64,000 nucleotides of DNA from Gammaproteobacteria bacterium (lineage in GTDB: Bacteria > Pseudomonadota > Gammaproteobacteria > Pseudomonadales > Halieaceae), in the NCBI GenBank assembly GCA_024742415.1, contig JANSYN010000012.1, forward strand, positions 80,494 to 144,493. Direction: 5' to 3'. The notes under the pieces were generated by a model. The model did not search any database. It was not told the origin of the DNA and worked only from the letters and a program-made list of their open reading frames with translations. A program made the translations under genes and the position numbers. Shown piece by piece: positions 55,704-64,000 of this stretch; positions within the stretch are counted from its first letter, which is position 1, and each line of letters opens with the position of its first letter.

Positions 55704-56657
55704 CTACTGAAGCTGCAACCATCCGATATCCCGCGCAAGCACACGCACCGTGGATGGCGTGCCCGACTCTGCAGCCGGGCGTACCCAGGGTATGAGCCGC
55801 TCCAGCAATCCCTTGCTGCTGTAGATCAGAGGAATGACCGCCACGATCGAGTCGCCCGCCAGGTTGAGTTGCAGCCTGTGCTGGGGTCGTCCGGCAGTGG
55901 CATGAATCGTCAGGACATCCCATTCAACCTTAACGCCATGCTGCCGTTGCCAGGCTACCTGATCAGCCAGTAAAACTGCTTCATTCATCACCTGGACACA
56001 CAGTTCCCGCGCTCGCGTGATATTCACATCCGTGGCAAATTCGAATGTAAGGCCGCGATAACTGCACACCGGTCCGTCTGCGGTAAAACTCCATAGTGGC
56101 CTGACACTTTCTGTAGACATTCGGACAGGTTGTGCCAAATGAGACGATCCCGTGAGCTCTGCGCAGTTGATTTGCGCACAAAAATGCTCGAGCACCTGCT
56201 GCTCAAAACGTGCCTGTTCCCCAAGGCGAGGATGATTGAGCATAGTGACGCGCTGTTCAACTGCAACACTCGCCCCCGCACCGCTGTCCGTGCGCAACTC
56301 AACGGGAAAGCCATCCTCAATATCAGCCAAGAGCATATCAATCACCGCTGCATAGCGTTCGACCGCTCGAGCCCATGCCATCAGCGAGGCATCACCGCCG
56401 CCACGATCAGCCTCAAGCCGGGCGAGCGAAGCTTCTTCCTGGTAGGCCAGGGATAATTCGTACAGGGCAGACTGTGCGAACAACGCCCGAGAATCCGCAG
56501 GCTGCAACTGCAGAGCCGCCACGGTGCGCTCAAAGCGTGTTGACATAGCCGTCGACGCAGCACTAGTAAGACGATCAACAGGTACTGCGCTCGCCGGCTG
56601 CGTAACGCTCAAGCACACGACTGCCAGTAGCAGCCGGGGCAATGCCCTGAAGTTCAC
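55704..56657 (-). CDS. Exported protein of unknown function
   Basis: The frame is open from 56789, but the natural start is probably GTG 56657 (or the GTG codon just before it), giving a signal peptide VNFRALPRLLLAVVCLSVTQPASA and AGGGG upstream. About 317 residues. A helical N-terminal part with acidic residues is followed by a beta-rich part (FTADGPVCSYRGLTFEFATDV, RLQLNLAGDSIVAVIPLIY). No family recognised. Divergent from the PAP2 gene. Confidence 0.75.
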   Translation of the reverse strand: MNFRALPRLLLAVVCLSVTQPASAVPVDRLTSAASTAMSTRFERTVAALQLQPADSRALFAQSALYELSLAYQEEASLARLEADRGGGDASLMAWARAVERYAAVIDMLLADIEDGFPVELRTDSGAGASVAVEQRVTMLNHPRLGEQARFEQQVLEHFCAQINCAELTGSSHLAQPVRMSTESVRPLWSFTADGPVCSYRGLTFEFATDVNITRARELCVQVMNEAVLLADQVAWQRQHGVKVEWDVLTIHATAGRPQHRLQLNLAGDSIVAVIPLIYSSKGLLERLIPWVRPAAESGTPSTVRVLARDIGWLQLQ

Positions 56658-56811
56658 CACCTGCAACCCCTGTTTAGTGGAGGGCGCCAGTAGTGAAAAA
56701 CGATGCGCGCAGAAAAGTGACCGGAACAAAGACGCAAAATTCACACTGCCGTTCACTAAACCGCAACCCCATGGACACAAATATGCCACATAAGCTTACT
56801 ACACTGGCTCC

Positions 56812-57345
56812 ATGGGTATATTCTACAAATTGCACGATCTAGACGCGCGACTCTTTTCGTTAATCTTTCGCCACCCGGAAAACACTCTCACCTGGATTAC
56901 AGCACGCTCCATCTCACGCTCGGCTGATGGATATCTGCTTGTACTTACCCCCCTGCTTCTGGGGGTGATGAACAGTGCAAGTGCCATGCTGCTGAGCAAA
57001 CTAATACTGGTCTCAATTCTTATCGAACGCTGCATATACTTGCTGCTGAAGAATGGTCTACGTCGTAAAAGGCCTGGAGAAGCGATGCCAGGACTTCGCC
57101 ATGCCATACAGGCCGCTGATCGCTTCAGCTTTCCCTCGGGACACACGTCTGCGGCTTTCGTTTACGCCACTGCGCTGGTTCTCGTCTACACAGAACCTGT
57201 CTTCGCAGTGTATCTCTGGGCGTGCGCTGTCGGGCTTTCGCGCGTTATCCTGGGTGCTCACTATCCCGGAGACACGCTTGCCGGCGCGGCGATAGGAACG
57301 TCAGTTACCTGTTGGACTGCGGCTCAATTGGGGGTGATGACATGA
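56812..57345 (+). CDS. PAP2-family membrane phosphatase
   Basis: 177 residues with several membrane helices and the three-part lipid-phosphatase motif: KNGLRRKRP, FPSGHTSAAFVY, and SRVILGAHYPGD. It probably dephosphorylates a lipid or polyprenyl phosphate at the membrane's outer face. It overlaps the following glycosyltransferase gene by four bases (ATGA), which suggests work on the same lipid-linked substrate; this is inference. Confidence 0.92.
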   Translation: MGIFYKLHDLDARLFSLIFRHPENTLTWITARSISRSADGYLLVLTPLLLGVMNSASAMLLSKLILVSILIERCIYLLLKNGLRRKRPGEAMPGLRHAIQAADRFSFPSGHTSAAFVYATALVLVYTEPVFAVYLWACAVGLSRVILGAHYPGDTLAGAAIGTSVTCWTAAQLGVMT

Positions 57346-58418
57346 AAGTACTGTATGGCGTTCAGGGCACGGGGCAAGGCCACCTGAGCCGAGCATATGC
57401 AATGGCCGCTGCACTGCGCGAGTATCGCGTTGATGTCACGTGGCTGGTATCCGGTCGCGACAAGAGCGAGCTCTTCGATATGCAGGCCCTGGGGGACTAC
57501 CTTCATCGCCAGGGACTGAGTTTCGCGACTCACAACGGCAGGGTTCGCTACCGCAAAACGCTGGCCAAAAACTCAGTGCGCCAGTTTATCCGTGAAGCCA
57601 CCACGCTTGATGTTTCACAGTTTGACGTGGTCATTACCGACTTCGAACCGGTAACTGCCTGGGCGGCGCATCTGGCGGGAGCCCCTTCAATCGGCATTGG
57701 TCACCAGTATGCTTTTGGCAAACACACGCCCAAACGCGGTATGAACCCCCTGAACGGCCTAATAATGCGCGGCTTTGCGCCAGTTGAAACCAAGGTAGGG
57801 CTGCACTGGTATCCCTACAATAATCATATCCTGCCGCCAATTGTTCACCTGCCCGAGCTACAGCCGCAAGACGGCGGTGGAATCGTCGTCTACCTGCCGT
57901 TTGAGGATCAACACGCCATTACCGGCATGTTGCAAAAGATCCCCGAAAAACAGTTTGTCCAGTTCGCCAGCTCCCTCGAAGACACCCGGAGGGGCAACGT
58001 GCAACTGTGCAAAGCCAACACCACCGGCTTCAAGCGCGCCCTGGCCCATGCCGAAGCCGTGATCTGTAACAGCGGTTTTGAACTTATCAGTGAGTGTCTG
58101 CAATGGGGCAAGCCCGTGTTGACCAAGCCGCTTGGCGGCCAGCCAGAACAGTTATCGAATGCCTATTCCCTTGAACTGCTGGGTTGCGCCACCGTGACAG
58201 CCCAGCTAAACGAACGCATCATCTGCCATTGGCTGCAAAAACCCCTGAGACATCATGCAGCTGGCTACCCGAACGTGGCAGACGCACTCGGCCGCTGGAT
58301 TGCTACAGGCTGCGCAGAGTCCCCACAGGCGCTGTCAGCGCGCCTATGGTCTTCCACGGGGCCCAATCGCGAGCGACAGCGAAGGATGCCGATGGTTGCC
58401 GCACCCATGGCGTACTGA
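57342..58418 (+). CDS. MJ1255/VC2487-type glycosyltransferase
   Basis: From ATG 57342 the protein has 358 residues; the ORF track starts 40 codons upstream inside the PAP2 gene. GVQGTGQGHLSRAYAMAAALR is the N-terminal Rossmann loop of GT-B enzymes of this family, and VICNSGFELISECLQWGKPVLTKPLGGQPEQLSNA is the nucleotide-sugar-binding end. Likely uses a UDP-sugar; acceptor unknown. Coupled to the PAP2 gene. Confidence 0.9.
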   Translation: MKVLYGVQGTGQGHLSRAYAMAAALREYRVDVTWLVSGRDKSELFDMQALGDYLHRQGLSFATHNGRVRYRKTLAKNSVRQFIREATTLDVSQFDVVITDFEPVTAWAAHLAGAPSIGIGHQYAFGKHTPKRGMNPLNGLIMRGFAPVETKVGLHWYPYNNHILPPIVHLPELQPQDGGGIVVYLPFEDQHAITGMLQKIPEKQFVQFASSLEDTRRGNVQLCKANTTGFKRALAHAEAVICNSGFELISECLQWGKPVLTKPLGGQPEQLSNAYSLELLGCATVTAQLNERIICHWLQKPLRHHAAGYPNVADALGRWIATGCAESPQALSARLWSSTGPNRERQRRMPMVAAPMAY

Positions 58419-58587
58419 AATCACCCGCACAAGAAAGACACAAAGGCCCTATACTCAGCCCCTGCGGAAGACTCACTGGCGTTGCCAATCCAGGGCCGAT
58501 AACCCCGCCTCTGACAACGCCCACCAAGGCTCTTCTGTGTTATCATCCTGATCCTCCAGTGACTCCACCTGACTGGCACAAAGCATC

Positions 58588-59358
58588 ATGGCTCAGGCTC
58601 CCAAAACCGAAGAAGCAGTACCGCAAATCGAGGCCTATGCGCTCAGCGCAGCCCAGATCCACTACTTCGACACTTTCGGCTATCTCAAGATTCCCGGCCT
58701 GCTCAAGGATGATTTCGAAACCATCAACCAGGGTTTCGAGTACCTGTTTGGCAACCAGGAGCAGCCTGTTTGGGAAACCAGAGAGGCCCTGCATGGCGAT
58801 GAGCGACGGGTCATCATTCCGGGTTTTATCGAGCAATCCCCACTTTTGGCCCCGCTGCAGCACGACCCGCGTATCGTTGGCATCGTCAAAAGCCTTATCG
58901 GGCCGGCCTACAAATGGTCGAGTAGTGACGGTAACCTGTTCTACTGCGAGAGCTACTGGCATTCAGACATGTATGCCACACCGCTACAGCACTACCACAT
59001 CAAGCTTTCGATTTATCTCGATGAACTGAGCGGCGACAATGGCGCGATCCGCATCATTCCGGGCTCGCACTTCCACAACCAGACCTTCGCCCGCACCCTG
59101 CAACGCGATTTCAAGGATGCAGAAAAGATCGAGGCGCTCTTCGGTGTCAAGGGGAAAGATATACCAGCGGTTACCATTGAAAGCTCGCCCGGTGATGTCA
59201 TCGTGTGGAATTTTCGTACCATTCACGCGAGCTACAACGGAGGCGAACGGCGCAGGCTCTTTTCCCTGAATTTTGGAGAGGCAGAGGCAGGAACGCATGA
59301 TGGCGAAGACCCCACCGTTTGCAGTGCCTTTCCTTATCGCCAGCCTCCATCGATGTAG
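58588..59358 (+). CDS. Phytanoyl-CoA dioxygenase (PhyH)-like Fe(II)/2-oxoglutarate oxygenase
   Basis: 256 residues. Metal ligands: YWHSDMYA (His and Asp) and the distal His in FRTIHASYNGGERRRLF with Arg for 2-oxoglutarate. LSIYLDELSGDNGAIRIIPGSH is the typical core strand. PhyH-like enzymes hydroxylate lipids or small metabolites; the substrate is unknown. It begins about 170 bases after the glycosyltransferase and overlaps the open frame of the FkbM gene. Confidence 0.9.
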   Translation: MAQAPKTEEAVPQIEAYALSAAQIHYFDTFGYLKIPGLLKDDFETINQGFEYLFGNQEQPVWETREALHGDERRVIIPGFIEQSPLLAPLQHDPRIVGIVKSLIGPAYKWSSSDGNLFYCESYWHSDMYATPLQHYHIKLSIYLDELSGDNGAIRIIPGSHFHNQTFARTLQRDFKDAEKIEALFGVKGKDIPAVTIESSPGDVIVWNFRTIHASYNGGERRRLFSLNFGEAEAGTHDGEDPTVCSAFPYRQPPSM

Positions 59359-59411
59359 CGGCGTGGCAAGGCCGCTTCTGTACGCCAACTCAATCTCTGG
59401 CTTGTAGGCCC

Positions 59412-60152
59412 GTGAAGATAGCCCTACCCAGCCTCTACGGCATCAAGAAAGGCCTGCTGCTGCCTAGAACCTGGTTCCTCAGGCGTCGCGAGAACTTAGC
59501 TCCCGGCTTCCTGCGAAGCGCCATCGAATTGCACTACTACCGCCCTACTTTTTATCGCTGGCTCGCGGCCGTTGCGGAAAACCCCACCCTGCTCTACGAA
59601 CACCATCTGACTGAAAAAAGTGTCGTGTTGGATGTCGGCGCGTACACGGGGCAATGGAGTGCCGAAGTCCTCAAGCGTTATGGATCGAAAATCTACGCGT
59701 TTGAGCCCGATCCACGCAACTTCAAGAGGCTGCAGGAAACGGCAGTGAGCCACAGCACACTTATCCCTATAGAGTATGGACTGGGCAGTAGAGACGAGAC
59801 CGTGGCCATGGCACTGCAGTTCATGGGCTCTAACGTCATACTCGACCCATCAGCCCCAACCGAAGCAAAGCAAGCCAGTGTTGCGATTAAAGATGTTGTA
59901 TCTGTATGGCAGTATCTCCAACTGGCGACCGTCGACCTGATGAAGATCAACATCGAAGGCGGTGAGTTTCCCCTGCTTGAACGAATGATAGAGGTAGGTT
60001 TGCAATCACGCGTCACCTGCTTTCTGATTCAGTTTCACGAATGGCACCCGGGTGCTTACCGTCGCCGCGCGAAGATCCGTCGCGCCCTGTCAAAGACACA
60101 CAAACTGCAGTGGGATTACCACTTTCTATGGGAGAAGTGGGTGAAGCACTGA
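59412..60152 (+). CDS. FkbM-family methyltransferase
   Basis: SAM-dependent methyltransferase: VVLDVGAYTGQWSAEVLKRYG, YAFEPDPRNFKRLQE and LMKINIEGGEFPLL match FkbM. The start is uncertain; GTG 59412 (VKIALPSLYGIKKG) gives 246 residues, whereas the ORF track's TTG lies 31 codons upstream inside the oxygenase gene. FkbM enzymes methylate hydroxyls of natural products or glycans. Confidence 0.88.
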   Translation: MKIALPSLYGIKKGLLLPRTWFLRRRENLAPGFLRSAIELHYYRPTFYRWLAAVAENPTLLYEHHLTEKSVVLDVGAYTGQWSAEVLKRYGSKIYAFEPDPRNFKRLQETAVSHSTLIPIEYGLGSRDETVAMALQFMGSNVILDPSAPTEAKQASVAIKDVVSVWQYLQLATVDLMKINIEGGEFPLLERMIEVGLQSRVTCFLIQFHEWHPGAYRRRAKIRRALSKTHKLQWDYHFLWEKWVKH

Positions 60153-60221
60153 AGGTATGGCAGCGCCTGGCGTTTTACCCGCCGTTGATAGGGCTCACTT
60201 CTTGACACTCTTGTATTCCCG

Positions 60222-61328
60222 GTGCGATCATTTTTAGTTAACCCCAGAGACTACTTACACATGTCGGCAGAACCGCTGTACCTCACCATCGACATCGAGA
60301 TAACCAACCGGTGCAACGCGACCTGTCATTTTTGCCCGCGTGATGCCACACCCCACCAGGGCATTATGGACGAGGAGACCTTCGACAAAGCACTGGCCAG
60401 AGCCGTGGAGTACCGGGACGTTGTGCAAGACGTCTCCGGCCTGCCTGTCACTCTGAGTCTGTGCGGTCTCGGAGAACCGCTCATTAATCGCAATGCCGTT
60501 ACCTTTGTGAAGAAGGTCAAGGCAGCCGGATTCAGATGCTCAATGTCTTCCAACGGCGCATTACTCACACAAGAGAAGGCGACCCAATTACTGGACGCTG
60601 GCCTTGATGAGATATACCTGAACATCTCCGATGTTGGCGATGACTACGACAAAGTCTACAACCTGCCGTTTGAAAAGACACATGAGAACGTATCGCGATT
60701 TGCTGAAATGGCTAAAGGTCGCTGCAGGCCTATCGTCATTCTCGTCGACCACCACAATGACAAACAACATATTGCGAACATGGAAGCATTCTGGAAAGAA
60801 CGTGGTATCAACCACTTCCACTCCTACAGTGTTATCAATCGGGGAGGTGCGCTGTTCGTAGAGCACATGCAGTTCGAACAATACCAGGAAATGGTGCAGG
60901 CGCGAGCGGAGTTAACGCAGGGCGGCGCGCAACCCCTGTGCGGTGCCCCCTGGGGATTTCTATTCGTTGGTTATGACGGCAATTATTACCTTTGTTGCTC
61001 TGATTGGCGCAAACAGGCCAGCCTGGGTTCTGTGTTTGACTGCAGCTTCCTCCAGATCACTCGAAAGAAACTCGAAATGGTAGTCAGTCGTGAGCCAGTG
61101 TGCAAAACCTGCAATCACGACCCTATCAATATGCTAACAGAAGAACTGCGTGCATATAACGCCGGCGAAGTGAGTGCAGAGCACGTGGCGCAGTTACGCG
61201 ACTCACTCAATGCTGTCAGCGCGGAAATCAACGATAAACTCGGTGCACTGCTGCGCTACGGTGAACGCCATCCGGAGGGCCTTCTTCCTGCGAACGCCGA
61301 TGTCATACCGGCTCTCGTGACAACCTGA
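60222..61328 (+). CDS. Radical SAM protein with SPASM-like C-terminal cluster region
   Basis: The radical SAM motif is EITNRCNATCHFCPRD (CxxxCxxC), followed by SLCGLGEPL and the TIM-barrel core. The C-terminal part has more Cys: PLCGAPWGFLF, YLCCSDWR, VCKTCNHDP, as in SPASM/Twitch proteins. 368 residues from GTG 60222; ATG 60261 (MSAEPLYL) is also possible. Such proteins modify peptides, sugars or cofactors. The substrate here is unknown. Confidence 0.88.
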   Translation: MRSFLVNPRDYLHMSAEPLYLTIDIEITNRCNATCHFCPRDATPHQGIMDEETFDKALARAVEYRDVVQDVSGLPVTLSLCGLGEPLINRNAVTFVKKVKAAGFRCSMSSNGALLTQEKATQLLDAGLDEIYLNISDVGDDYDKVYNLPFEKTHENVSRFAEMAKGRCRPIVILVDHHNDKQHIANMEAFWKERGINHFHSYSVINRGGALFVEHMQFEQYQEMVQARAELTQGGAQPLCGAPWGFLFVGYDGNYYLCCSDWRKQASLGSVFDCSFLQITRKKLEMVVSREPVCKTCNHDPINMLTEELRAYNAGEVSAEHVAQLRDSLNAVSAEINDKLGALLRYGERHPEGLLPANADVIPALVTT

Positions 61329-61395
61329 TATTAAAACCTACGACGCCCACGCAGCCGGCATACAATAAACTTGGGGAAACAAAGGGTGTACCGAG

Positions 61396-61845
61396 ATGGA
61401 TGACGCCAGAGAAATCGAAAATCTCATTTATCGCTATGCTGAATTGATCGATAGCGGGGAACTGCAAGGCCTTGCGGAACTGTTTGCAACCGGCGAGATA
61501 ATCTCCAGGGAACACAACACACAGATATCTGGAACCGAAAATGTACTCAAGCTTTACCGCAATTCCTGTCGTATCTATGAATCAACAGGGACTCCGCGCA
61601 CAAAGCACCTCACAACCAACGTGATTATCGAGAAGACGGGGCCAGATCACGCAGCGGCGCGATCTTACTATACTGTTTTACAGTCGACTGAGTCGCTTCC
61701 ACTGCAAGCAATCATTACCGGGCGGTACATCGATACCTTTGAGAAGAGAAACGGCGCATGGACCTTCAAGACACGTGAAATGGTCATCGACAATGTCGGT
61801 GATTGCTCCGCGCACCTTCTTTATGACACAACCTCTCTGCAGTAA
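61396..61845 (+). CDS. NTF2-like (SnoaL-type) protein
   Basis: 149 residues: DAREIENLIYRYAELIDSGELQGLAELFATGEI is the N-terminal helix-strand of SnoaL_4-type NTF2 folds, with RTKHLTTNVIIEKTGPDHAAARSYYTVL and RYIDTFEKRNGAWTFKTREM as the later strands. This fold serves small-molecule isomerases and dehydratases as well as non-catalytic proteins. Confidence 0.85.
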   Translation: MDDAREIENLIYRYAELIDSGELQGLAELFATGEIISREHNTQISGTENVLKLYRNSCRIYESTGTPRTKHLTTNVIIEKTGPDHAAARSYYTVLQSTESLPLQAIITGRYIDTFEKRNGAWTFKTREMVIDNVGDCSAHLLYDTTSLQ

Positions 61846-61942
61846 GCTTCGGCTAGCACTTCCGTATGTCCTGCGTGAAATCAGCTGAAGCCAGAAGTGA
61901 TGAAACACACCTACACCTATGGGGGCTTGAGGTGATGGCGGA

Positions 61943-62800
61943 GTGACCGGCAAAGCGGCTAATCCGATCCTATTCCTTCATATCATGAAGACAGGGGGCA
62001 CTTCATTCATTGACATCATTCGAAATAATATTGCCAAAGATCGTCGTTATCCTGACGCCACACTAGAAGACAAAGCCGAAATGGCAGAACGAATGGAAGC
62101 GTACCTTCACGCACCAAGACTCGTTAGAGTTGTGAACGGCTCCGCGCGTTCTTTTGACATTGTTTGCGGACACATTCCCTACGCCGCAAGGGAACTCCTC
62201 GAACTTCAGTACGATGCGGTTACGCTCCTGAGAGAGCCGGTTGAGAGGACCATCTCTTATCTCAAACACTGCCAAAAGTTTCACGTTGAGCACAAAGGCT
62301 GGCCGCTCGAGCGTATCTATGACGACACCTGGTATCAGCGCAGCTTTATGAGCAATTACCAAACGCGTATTTTTTCCATGACCGCGCAAGAATGCCTCAC
62401 CGAGGCGCGACTCGGAGATCGCCAACCGCCCTTGCCGGCGAGATCAGCTTTCATTCCAGGGGCCCCAATGCCAGAGGCCGCACAATCACTTCTGGATCAA
62501 GGCGCTGCCAGATTGGCGCTGGAGCTGTTTTCACCCAGCACTGGCATTATCGAGGTCAACGGAGAGCGGCTCGAGCGAGCGAAGAAAAATCTCGCCGCGG
62601 TTGAAATTGTAGGGATAACCGAGCGCTATCAGAATTTCATTACATCTGTAGCGCTTCGATTCGGCTGGGACGTGCCGGTAGTTCCCAGTAAAAACGTTGG
62701 CGATAAACAAGACATCAGCAGCGACTTGAGAAGACGCATAATCTGCGATACCGCCTTTGACCGCGAGTTGTACGAGTTCGCAAAATCCATCGCCGCATGA
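61943..62800 (+). CDS. Sulfotransferase-family protein
   Basis: 285 residues. FLHIMKTGGTSFIDIIRNNI is the 5'-phosphosulfate-binding loop of Sulfotransfer_2-like enzymes, and VTLLREPVERTISYLKH the 3'-phosphate motif. PAPS-dependent sulfation of a glycan or other substrate is likely. GTG start at 61943 with only a weak RBS. GC is lower here than in the left half of the window. Confidence 0.85.
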   Translation: MTGKAANPILFLHIMKTGGTSFIDIIRNNIAKDRRYPDATLEDKAEMAERMEAYLHAPRLVRVVNGSARSFDIVCGHIPYAARELLELQYDAVTLLREPVERTISYLKHCQKFHVEHKGWPLERIYDDTWYQRSFMSNYQTRIFSMTAQECLTEARLGDRQPPLPARSAFIPGAPMPEAAQSLLDQGAARLALELFSPSTGIIEVNGERLERAKKNLAAVEIVGITERYQNFITSVALRFGWDVPVVPSKNVGDKQDISSDLRRRIICDTAFDRELYEFAKSIAA

Positions 62801-62958
62801 ACAGCGGGAAAGATGACTACGAAAGTAAACAGCGCCGATTCAGGGTATCGATCAGTGCGTCATATGATTGTCGCCAGACCTGTAAACTCCGACTCAGTTA
62901 CACTAAATCATCGTCGCTCTACCAGGGAATGATCGAAAAAGCGCCGATTCGACTATCG

Positions 62959-63705
62959 CTAACCGTAGTTGTAGAGCTCTCTGTATTTTTGAGTGCGGCG
63001 CAATACCTCTTCAACCTGTTCGTCCGTTAAAACCTTTTTATACTTGTTCTGCTCTTTGTGGGTTTTTACACTTTTTATTGGGAAGTCAGCGTAGTCTTCC
63101 CCAATGAATTCAAATATCTGTTTCAAACCCTTCGACGGAGTACTCACGAAACTCTCATAGTCCACTTCGAGGATCCTATCCGGTGCGAGTTTCTTGAACT
63201 GGCTGAGTATTGCCATACTTTCATTCCAATAGTTGATACCCCCTCTCAGTTCCCCCTCAGGCATCACTACTCCAGTAAGCACAGAAGCAACCACATTCAA
63301 GGGGTGGCGATGGATGTGTACAAACTTGGCTGATGGATAGTTTTCACTCAGCAACAGCGTACCGTACACATTCTGAGGGGTCTTATCGAACCACCTTCCG
63401 GATGTGTTACCCGCGATTCTCAAGGTTTCCTGACCGTACCAGTCCATCAGTGACTTGCGATCCGGACAAGTCTTCAACTGGTAGAAAAAGTCGAAGTGAT
63501 CGACACCATCCAACTCACGATGCTGTCGAAACAACTTCGCTCCGAGATAGGAGTTCTCGTAACGTTTCGTGCCAAGTGGATAGGACCAGCGATAAAAGTG
63601 CGTTTCTTCCGGACACTCTAGGCGTGGATGAAGACGCAGTGTGTTCCGAAGAAGTGTCGTTCCGGATCGCACAGATCCGAGTATAAAAAAGGGGGTGTTA
63701 TCCAT
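62959..63705 (-). CDS. Sulfotransferase family protein
   Basis: From ATG 63705 the protein has 248 residues: FFILGSVRSGTTLLRNTLRLHPRLECPEETHF is the P-loop-like phosphosulfate motif of Sulfotransfer_3-type enzymes; FVHIHRHPLNVVASVL is the 3'-phosphate-binding motif. It converges on the other sulfotransferase gene. The sequence is AT-richer than the window's core, and it stands next to the rRNA operon. Confidence 0.88.
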   Translation of the reverse strand: MDNTPFFILGSVRSGTTLLRNTLRLHPRLECPEETHFYRWSYPLGTKRYENSYLGAKLFRQHRELDGVDHFDFFYQLKTCPDRKSLMDWYGQETLRIAGNTSGRWFDKTPQNVYGTLLLSENYPSAKFVHIHRHPLNVVASVLTGVVMPEGELRGGINYWNESMAILSQFKKLAPDRILEVDYESFVSTPSKGLKQIFEFIGEDYADFPIKSVKTHKEQNKYKKVLTDEQVEEVLRRTQKYRELYNYG

Positions 63706-63838
63706 AAAAATCGGCAATGCGCGCGTTGGTTATCGAATCAGTGGTGTACGGCCAGCGCTGCGCATTGTAACCCGACGGGCTATGGAGGATGAGAAATATT
63801 GATGCAGCAAAAAGAAAAATTTTCAGGCTATAAGGCAT

Positions 63839-63872
63839 AAAAAAACCCCGCTGCACAGTTGCGGCGGGGTTG
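63839..63872 (-). terminator. Intrinsic terminator of the rRNA operon
   Basis: Minus-strand AACCCCGC...GCGGGGTT stem (about eight base pairs, with further GC pairing towards the loop) followed by a run of seven T. It lies just downstream of the 5S rRNA gene, as expected for the end of an rRNA operon. Confidence 0.88.
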
Positions 63873-63881
63873 GGTATTTAA

Positions 63882-64000
63882 AGCCTGGCGATGACCTACT
63901 CTCACATGGGGAAACCCCACACTACCATCGGCGATGTACCGTTTCACTACTGAGTTCGGGATGGATTCAGGTGGTTCCAGCACTCTATGGTCGCCAGGCA
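63882..64000 (-). rRNA. rrf: 5S ribosomal RNA
   Basis: Minus strand starts TGCCTGGCGACCATAGAG at 64000 and ends CATCGCCAGGCT near 63882, about 119 bases, with paired 5' and 3' ends and the internal CCGAACTCAGTAGTGAAACG typical of gammaproteobacterial 5S. The 23S and 16S genes should lie to the right, outside the window. Confidence 0.97.

Noticed and set aside
62801-62958. Gene remnant between the two sulfotransferase genes
   Set aside because: The 77-residue ORF overlapping this region has no family-like sequence and overlaps the opposite-strand gene.

Overview
This is a window of chromosome from a marine-type gammaproteobacterium. The left end carries the block nnrD-tsaE-amiB-mutL-miaA-hfq-hflX-hflK, read leftwards, with queG diverging from it and orn, rsgA and psd to its right. 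This is the order known from Escherichia coli, Pseudomonas and relatives. Proteins look most like those of the Cellvibrionales/Halieaceae group, but this placement is inferred from gene order and protein character only. No phage, insertion sequence, tRNA or CRISPR array was seen.

Layout. (1) 1-13.7 kb: conserved housekeeping block for RNA metabolism (Hfq, MiaA, HflX, Orn, RsgA), mismatch repair (MutL), cell wall (AmiB), tRNA modification (TsaE, QueG), NAD repair (NnrD) and lipid synthesis (Psd). (2) 13.7-33.6 kb: mostly single genes: a PIN-PhoH ATPase, a 12-bp minisatellite, RNase II, AsnS, a SYLF protein, an SDR, a PPOX-type flavoprotein, a transglutaminase/TPR lipoprotein, CysH, an orphan ParA, an iron alcohol dehydrogenase, DUF924, a NUDIX hydrolase, CinA, PdxH, GNAT, gamma-glutamyltransferase and a thioesterase. 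(3) 33.7-48.0 kb: one tightly packed 13-gene operon, the most interesting part of the window. (4) 48.2-56.7 kb: DUF2288, an MBL hydrolase, a dicarboxylate symporter coupled to a Kazal-like lipoprotein, an M20 peptidase, a CBS protein and a c-di-GMP pair (HD-GYP plus GGDEF/EAL). (5) 56.8-63.7 kb: an accessory set with PAP2, an MJ1255-type glycosyltransferase, a phytanoyl-CoA-dioxygenase-like oxygenase, an FkbM methyltransferase, radical SAM/SPASM, NTF2-like and two sulfotransferase genes. (6) The right edge holds the 5S rRNA of an rRNA operon on the minus strand, with its terminator.

The 13-gene operon encodes almost only envelope proteins: a TPR/TonB_C protein, four lipoproteins, a membrane TPR protein, a PEGA-repeat/formylglycine-generating-enzyme-like protein, a MotA/TolQ/ExbB proton channel, a degenerate Hsp70-like protein, two vWA proteins and an M48 metallopeptidase lipoprotein. 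Both vWA proteins start with a basic segment and then a membrane helix carrying SFLDV-x-x-CGFGAV. The placement of its Asp matches the protonatable Asp of TolR/ExbD. My inference is that they are ExbD-like partners of the channel, with a coiled coil and a vWA domain replacing the usual periplasmic domain. This would make a proton-driven envelope machine that I do not recognise as any named system.
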